DNA from: Pedobacter sp. PAMC26386
GTDB taxonomy: Bacteria > Bacteroidota > Bacteroidia > Sphingobacteriales > Sphingobacteriaceae
Assembly (NCBI GenBank): GCA_014302835.1
Contig: CP060294.1
Location: forward strand, 3,993,067 to 4,057,066
Direction of reading: 5' to 3'
Length of the DNA: 64,000 nt
The notes under the pieces were generated by a model. It saw only the letters and a list, made by a program, of their open reading frames with translations. It had not been told where the DNA came from and searched no databases. Positions 60,215 through 64,000 of the stretch are shown here, piece by piece. How positions within the stretch are numbered: the stretch's first letter is position 1; each line of letters opens with the position of its first letter. Made by a program: the position numbers and the translations under genes.

Positions 60215-61157
60215 GTTCCCGCTACCCACACCTTGAAATAGATGCATGATTCCTTTTTTATAAATAATATGAATGGGTACTCTCAAAGCCCGAAAAACAA
60301 TATTTTTCTGTTCGCTGCATAAGAAAGATATGTAAAAATATCTTACCTCAAAATCTCTTCAATTCCATTCTCTGTTTTAATAATCAACCTAACCACTAGA
60401 TCATAAATAAGAAAATTGGCGGTATCTTATTAATCCATTATCAAAACATTGTGTAATCAGGACTTCATATCCAACATCTATTTATTTAATACTAAAGCAG
60501 AATTACAATTAATTTAGATCAAGAACACCAGTCTAGCGACCACCAGGAGCCCGTGCACTAAGTACTAAGATTGCAGCGTAGTCATTATATTTATAGGTTT
60601 TCGCAGTCCTTTTCCCATTCATCAATCCAGACTTGATTGGTACAAACGGATATAAATTTTCTGATGCTTTGTATTGAATTCTTTTTTGCCTGACTGTTTC
60701 CTTTGGTTGCAGAAGATGTGTTATTTTCGTTCACAAGCAAGTGCTGATAGAGCAATAACCCTCAATCCGTATTGCATCTTTAATAATAGTTAAGACGCAT
60801 AAAGCGTACGACTATTACAAAATAACAATGTTCCATTTTTCTGTATCAATATTGACTGGTGTTATATTTAACCAAAAAATGTACCTTAAGAACTTCTCAT
60901 AAGACTATATATGGTTTCCAATATTTTACAGATAAATTTATCACTAAATCAGGGATACTTCAAAACAGGAGCCTCTAACAAAAAGGCCAGAAGCAAAAGA
61001 GGTACAAGGAACGACTTGTTGCGAACTACTATCTTAATCTGGAAAACTAAGTAAATCTTACTTAAACAAAAAAGAAGGATCCTGATTTCAAGACACCTTC
61101 TTCCTTATTATCGTCCTAAATGATAAAGGACAAATCCCTATTCTGACGCACTAGTTA
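60215..61157. other. Intergenic region between convergent RiPP operons
   Basis: About 940 bases without a clear gene, between the plus-strand operon and the M50 gene. Two small open stretches exist: 60734-60591 on the minus strand (47 codons from GTG, ends KDCENL, no family recognised) and 60911-61054 on the plus strand (47 codons, MVSNILQINLSL...). Neither has support. The region could be a decayed gene or a regulatory region. Confidence 0.5.
61066..61102 (-). terminator. Terminator of the precursor-M50 unit
   Basis: A 7-bp stem (aagaagg 61072-61078 with ccttctt 61096-61102) with a loop of 17 bases, then a T-run on the minus strand. It lies 56 bases past the M50 stop. Modest but plausible. 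Confidence 0.5.
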
Positions 61158-62408
61158 TCACCTAAATAATTTTATGCTATATATATACTTATAATTATTT
61201 CTGACTAATCTGGTCAGGTATGGAATATACCGTGTGGTTAACCTCACAGAAAACAAAACGATAATAAGAGAACTGAATAAAAATCTTAAGAAGATACCAA
61301 ATTTGAAATCCGCCAGGTTAGTATAATTAATTATAGATTGAAATTCGTGAATAACAACTTTGAAATTAGCAAAAAACAATATAGTGAACCAAGATACAAA
61401 TACATAATGGGCAGCGCTATATAAAAGTATTGGCAACTCCTTACTAAAGCCAGTATAAGTATACTTAATAGTATTTTTAAGCACAAAGATGCTGAATAAT
61501 TTTACAGGATAAAATATAGACTGTTTCATTAAGTTGGTCAAATTAAAAAAATCAGAATATAACCAATAGCCGTCATTACGAAGAAAAGGATTCAGTGAAT
61601 ACACTGCGATCAGTACATTTGAGATAATAATAGAACGCAAAGCTAATCTGAATAGAATGTGTTCATGTGGAGTAACCCAAAAGATTGCTATGAGAAAAAC
61701 ACCAATCAGCGATTGGAAATAAATCCCTCCAAAGTTCACCATACACCTCTTGTACTTATCTAATTGCCATATAGAGGTAACATCGGTGAATAAGGCAGGA
61801 AAGATGATATATAATCCGAAGCCGATTAATTTCGGCTTCAGTCCCCAGTAATAAGTTGCTGCAGAATGACCAAACTCATGTACAACCATCAGTAATAAGG
61901 TAACAACGTAGATCCCGATAAGTACCAGCGATCCCTCAGTCACTCCTAGATTACCAAAAGATGAAATTGAAGACTTTAGCCCTTCAATAGATAAAAAGGT
62001 ACCATTAACTAGTATCGCAAGAATAGTAAAAGCAATAAATACCCATTTTTTAAAAAGTGGCGACATTGGCTTTGTTATCTTAAACAGAGTAGCTTCAGAG
62101 AAGAGATTAATACGACAATAAATATATTTATGTAAGCCACTACTGGCAATAGGATCTTTATCACCTGTGATTTTAGTAGTTATATCTTGTATCGTATTCT
62201 CTAATTCAGAGTAGTTCAGATCAACATTCAGTTTTTCCAGCAGATGTGATTTAATTTCACTCAGTTCTTTTTTTTGTTTTAGCTGATTAATAATTTCATA
62301 GACTATCTTTCCAACATAAAACTGCTTGTCATTAAAGGATAAAAAATATTTCCCATCTGACTTCATATCGACTGTAAGTGTTTCAAGTAATAAATTACCA
62401 GGTTTCAT
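61158..62408 (-). CDS. M50-type membrane metalloprotease with N-terminal PqqD-like domain
   Basis: A 416-residue membrane protein. Residues about 5-80 (SDGKYFLSFNDKQFYVGKIVYEIINQLKQ) form a small PqqD-like helical domain. The rest has about eight hydrophobic segments, the zinc motif HEFGH at 177-181, and NPFLRNDGYWLYSDF, which holds the second conserved region of site-2-protease-like RiPP proteases. It follows the precursor genes on the same strand, so it probably cuts or handles the leader peptide. Confidence 0.85.
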   Translation of the reverse strand: MKPGNLLLETLTVDMKSDGKYFLSFNDKQFYVGKIVYEIINQLKQKKELSEIKSHLLEKLNVDLNYSELENTIQDITTKITGDKDPIASSGLHKYIYCRINLFSEATLFKITKPMSPLFKKWVFIAFTILAILVNGTFLSIEGLKSSISSFGNLGVTEGSLVLIGIYVVTLLLMVVHEFGHSAATYYWGLKPKLIGFGLYIIFPALFTDVTSIWQLDKYKRCMVNFGGIYFQSLIGVFLIAIFWVTPHEHILFRLALRSIIISNVLIAVYSLNPFLRNDGYWLYSDFFNLTNLMKQSIFYPVKLFSIFVLKNTIKYTYTGFSKELPILLYSAAHYVFVSWFTILFFANFKVVIHEFQSIINYTNLADFKFGIFLRFLFSSLIIVLFSVRLTTRYIPYLTRLVRNNYKYIYSIKLFR

Positions 62409-62436
62409 ATGATTAAATTATGACGGGTGAATAAAT

Positions 62437-62472
62437 ATATCTAAGGAACTATTTTAAAAGCTCCTTAGATAT
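62437..62472 (-). other. Hairpin between precursor genes and M50 gene
   Basis: An 11-bp perfect stem (atatctaagga with tccttagatat) with a 14-base loop lies between the first precursor copy and the M50 start. No U-run follows on the minus strand. It may lower M50 expression relative to the precursors, as hairpins after lanA genes often do. Confidence 0.5.
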
Positions 62473-62497
62473 GAATTTTTTGTAGTCGTGAATCATA

Positions 62498-62656
62498 TTA
62501 GTTTTCTAAAGCCGATTCAGAATCACATCTGATACTGCCTGATGCTGCATCACCGATCTGAACTGTTTCTAAACGTGCTTCTAATTCTAAAATGTCCAAA
62601 CCGTTTTTAAGGTCTTTTACTTCTGCGTTTACTGGTGTTGTATTTTTAGTTGACAT
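62498..62656 (-). CDS. RiPP precursor peptide, copy 1 (nearest M50)
   Basis: A 52-residue precursor starting MSTKNTTPVNAEVKDLKNG. The leader region has a helical stretch LDILELEARLETVQIG. The core is rich in Ser and has one Arg and one Cys: DAASGSIRCDSESALEN. The Ser-Ile-Arg-Cys stretch (41-44) can hold a lanthionine between Ser41 and Cys44. Stop is TAA, while the other copies use TAG. Its DNA shares several base changes with copy 4, such as gtccaaacc. Confidence 0.9.
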   Translation of the reverse strand: MSTKNTTPVNAEVKDLKNGLDILELEARLETVQIGDAASGSIRCDSESALEN

Positions 62657-62721
62657 GGTATTTATCTTTTGTATGTTTTGCTTACTCTATTAGGTTTTCA
62701 GCTGCCCCTGGTTGATTGCTA

Positions 62722-62880
62722 CTAGTTTTCTAAAGCTGATTCAGAATCACATCTGATACTGCCTGACGCTGCATCACCGATCTGAACTGTTTCTAAACGT
62801 GCTTCTAATTCTAAAATGTCTAAACCGTTTTTAAGGTCTTTTACTTCTGCGTTTACTGGTGTTGTATTTTTAGTTGACAT
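62722..62880 (-). CDS. RiPP precursor peptide, copy 2
   Basis: Same 52-residue peptide as copy 1. The DNA is practically identical to copy 3 and ends in TAG. The spacer upstream carries the stretch gtatgtttcgcttac, also in copy 3. Core: Ser39, Ser41, Arg43, Cys44, Ser46, Ser48. Confidence 0.9.
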   Translation of the reverse strand: MSTKNTTPVNAEVKDLKNGLDILELEARLETVQIGDAASGSIRCDSESALEN

Positions 62881-62945
62881 GGTATTTATCTTTAGTATGT
62901 TTCGCTTACTCTATCAGGTTTTCAGCTGCCCCTGGTTGATTGCTA

Positions 62946-63104
62946 CTAGTTTTCTAAAGCTGATTCAGAATCACATCTGATACTGCCTGACGCTGCATCA
63001 CCGATCTGAACTGTTTCTAAACGTGCTTCTAATTCTAAAATGTCTAAACCGTTTTTAAGGTCTTTTACTTCTGCGTTTACTGGTGTTGTATTTTTAGTTG
63101 ACAT
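62946..63104 (-). CDS. RiPP precursor peptide, copy 3
   Basis: Same 52-residue peptide; DNA matches copy 2 in the gene. It ends in TAG. The near identity with copy 2 and the copy 1/4 likeness mark the recent duplication history of the array. Confidence 0.9.
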   Translation of the reverse strand: MSTKNTTPVNAEVKDLKNGLDILELEARLETVQIGDAASGSIRCDSESALEN

Positions 63105-63169
63105 GGTATTTATCTTTAGTATGTTTCGCTTACTCTATCAGGTTTTCAGCTGCCCCTGGTTAATTGCTA

Positions 63170-63328
63170 CTAGTTTTCTAAAGCTGATTCAGAATCACAT
63201 CTGATACTGCCTGATGCTGCATCACCGATCTGAACTGTTTCTAAACGTGCTTCTAATTCTAAAATGTCCAAACCGTTTTTAAGGTCTTTTACTTCTGCGT
63301 TTACTGGTGTTGTATTTTTAGTTGACAT
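63170..63328 (-). CDS. RiPP precursor peptide, copy 4
   Basis: Same 52-residue peptide; shares the gtccaaacc and tgatgctgcatc base changes with copy 1, and also the spacer type with tttgtatgttttgc. TAG stop. Confidence 0.9.
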   Translation of the reverse strand: MSTKNTTPVNAEVKDLKNGLDILELEARLETVQIGDAASGSIRCDSESALEN

Positions 63329-63393
63329 GGTATTTATCTTTTGTATGTTTTGCTTACTCTATTAGGTTTTCAGCTGCCCCTGGTTGATTGCTA

Positions 63394-63552
63394 CTAGTTT
63401 TCTAAAGCTGATTCAGAATCACATCTGATACTGCCTGACGCTGCATCACCGATCTGAACTGTTTCTAAACGTGCTTCTAATTCTAAAATGTCTAAACCGT
63501 TTTTAAGGTCTTTTACTTCTGCGTTTACTGGTGTTGTATTTTTAGTTGACAT
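63394..63552 (-). CDS. RiPP precursor peptide, copy 5
   Basis: Same 52-residue peptide with the gtctaaacc and tgacgctgcatc variants also found in copies 2, 3 and 6. TAG stop. Confidence 0.9.
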   Translation of the reverse strand: MSTKNTTPVNAEVKDLKNGLDILELEARLETVQIGDAASGSIRCDSESALEN

Positions 63553-63617
63553 GGTATTTATCTTTTGTATGTTTTGCTTACTCTATCAGGTTTTCAGCTG
63601 CCCCTGGTTGATTGCTA

Positions 63618-63776
63618 CTAGTTTTCTAAAGCTGATTCAGAATCACATCTGATACTGCCTGACGCTGCATCACCGATCTGAACTGTTTCTAAACGTGCTT
63701 CTAATTCTAAAATGTCTAAACCGTTTTTAAGGTCTTTTACTTCTGCGTTTACTGGTGTTGTGTTTTTAGTTGACAT
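63618..63776 (-). CDS. RiPP precursor peptide, copy 6 (promoter-proximal)
   Basis: Same 52-residue peptide; differs only by silent changes, for example AAC for AAT at codon 5. It is the first copy in the direction of transcription. The upstream 80 bases show no perfect TAnnTTTG promoter, so the promoter may be further upstream or unusual. Confidence 0.9.
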   Translation of the reverse strand: MSTKNTTPVNAEVKDLKNGLDILELEARLETVQIGDAASGSIRCDSESALEN

Positions 63777-64000
63777 GGTATTTATCTTTAATATGTTTTG
63801 CTTACTCTATTAGGTTTTCAGCTGCCCCTCGTTACATCAGCATGTTTTTAAAACTTTCGTTTTTCAATTAATTCCCATCCTTTTGTTAAATCTAAATTAC
63901 TGCCTGAGGTACATTTTCTATATAGTAGTAAACCATCATAATTACCCGAAATACCTATTACTTCTAATCAGTTATCGTGAGTTTCTCATTACTCATGCAC
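63777..64000 (-). other. Upstream region with the tail of an unidentified frame
   Basis: On the minus strand a frame is open from 63967 to the stop at 63850-63848 and ends LTKGWELIEKRKF. An in-frame TGA lies just before, at 63970-63968, so it is either the end of a broken gene or chance. No promoter match is clear. Confidence 0.3.

Larger units (their letters stand above)
62498..63776 (-). repeat. Six tandem precursor genes, exact 224-bp period
   Basis: Start codons lie at 62656, 62880, 63104, 63328, 63552 and 63776, spaced exactly 224 bp. Each unit is a 159-bp gene plus a 65-bp spacer. All six encode the same 52-residue protein, as all base differences are synonymous. Shared changes pair copy 1 with 4 and copy 2 with 3, which suggests a three-unit block was duplicated. 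Confidence 0.95.

Noticed and set aside
60591..60734. Minus-strand 47-codon frame as a gene
   Set aside because: Only a GTG start, no recognised family; probably a remnant or chance.
62498..63776. Regular repeats suggesting a CRISPR array
   Set aside because: The unit is 224 bp and contains a complete coding frame; repeat and spacer lengths do not fit CRISPR and there are no cas genes.
63848..63967. Minus-strand frame upstream of the precursor array as a gene
   Set aside because: In-frame stop upstream, no start codon of note, only 39 residues.

Overview
The window is chromosomal DNA of a Bacteroidota bacterium. It is most likely a Pedobacter-like member of the Sphingobacteriaceae. Evidence: AT-rich sequence, promoters of the Bacteroidota type (TTTG or TTG, 18-21 bases, TAnnTTTG) before several genes, an outer-membrane beta-barrel protein with a CarboxypepD_reg domain, LytS/LytTR pairs, DUF2027 and DUF2723 proteins, and a class I lanthipeptide locus. 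The species assignment is inference from gene content.

Region 1 (1-17,000, minus strand) is the ribosomal protein block. The str-type operon (rpsL, rpsG, fusA, rpsJ; 16937-13543) has its own promoter. The S10/spc block (rplC to secY and map; 11328-1) has a second promoter with a structured leader. A TauE/SafE exporter pair and a small membrane protein sit between rpsJ and rplC. Several long gene gaps inside these operons hold strong hairpins. map is cut by the window edge.

Region 2 (17,000-31,300) is mixed housekeeping and accessory DNA: two paralogous secreted CarboxypepD_reg proteins, VF530, a DUF2027 protein, a YbdG-like MscS channel, a five-gene NRPS-independent siderophore operon (two IucA/IucC synthetases, one fused to a GNAT domain, a MATE exporter, an acyl carrier protein and an AMP ligase), an M1 peptidase and an Spx/ArsC-like protein. 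Region 3 (31,400-39,740) is signalling: a LytS/LytTR pair, a three-receiver CHASE3-GAF hybrid kinase, an orphan CheR and a second hybrid kinase. Region 4 (39,747-45,630) holds pth, rplY, prs, tRNA-Gln(TTG) and a DUF2723 glycosyltransferase-like protein.

Region 5 (45,640-64,000) is the standout: two RiPP (ribosomal peptide) systems back to back. The minus-strand half encodes a 53-residue peptide, a LuxR regulator, a LanC-like protein that has lost its zinc ligands, an outer-membrane barrel, a grasp-with-spasm ATP-grasp ligase, a 75-residue peptide and a SPASM-family protein that has lost its cysteines. The plus-strand half encodes a LytS/LytTR pair, a full-length LanB dehydratase, an arginase with an N-terminal PqqD-like domain and an acyltransferase with a C-terminal PqqD-like domain. 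An M50 protease with an N-terminal PqqD-like domain and six tandem copies (exact 224-bp period) of a 52-residue precursor gene follow on the minus strand. All six copies encode the same peptide, whose core contains Ser-Ile-Arg-Cys. My reading is an ornithine-containing lanthipeptide, possibly lipidated: LanB dehydrates Ser, the arginase converts Arg43 to ornithine, and the acyltransferase may acylate the new amine or the N-terminus. No dedicated ABC exporter and no intact LanC are in view; they may lie beyond 64,000 or elsewhere.
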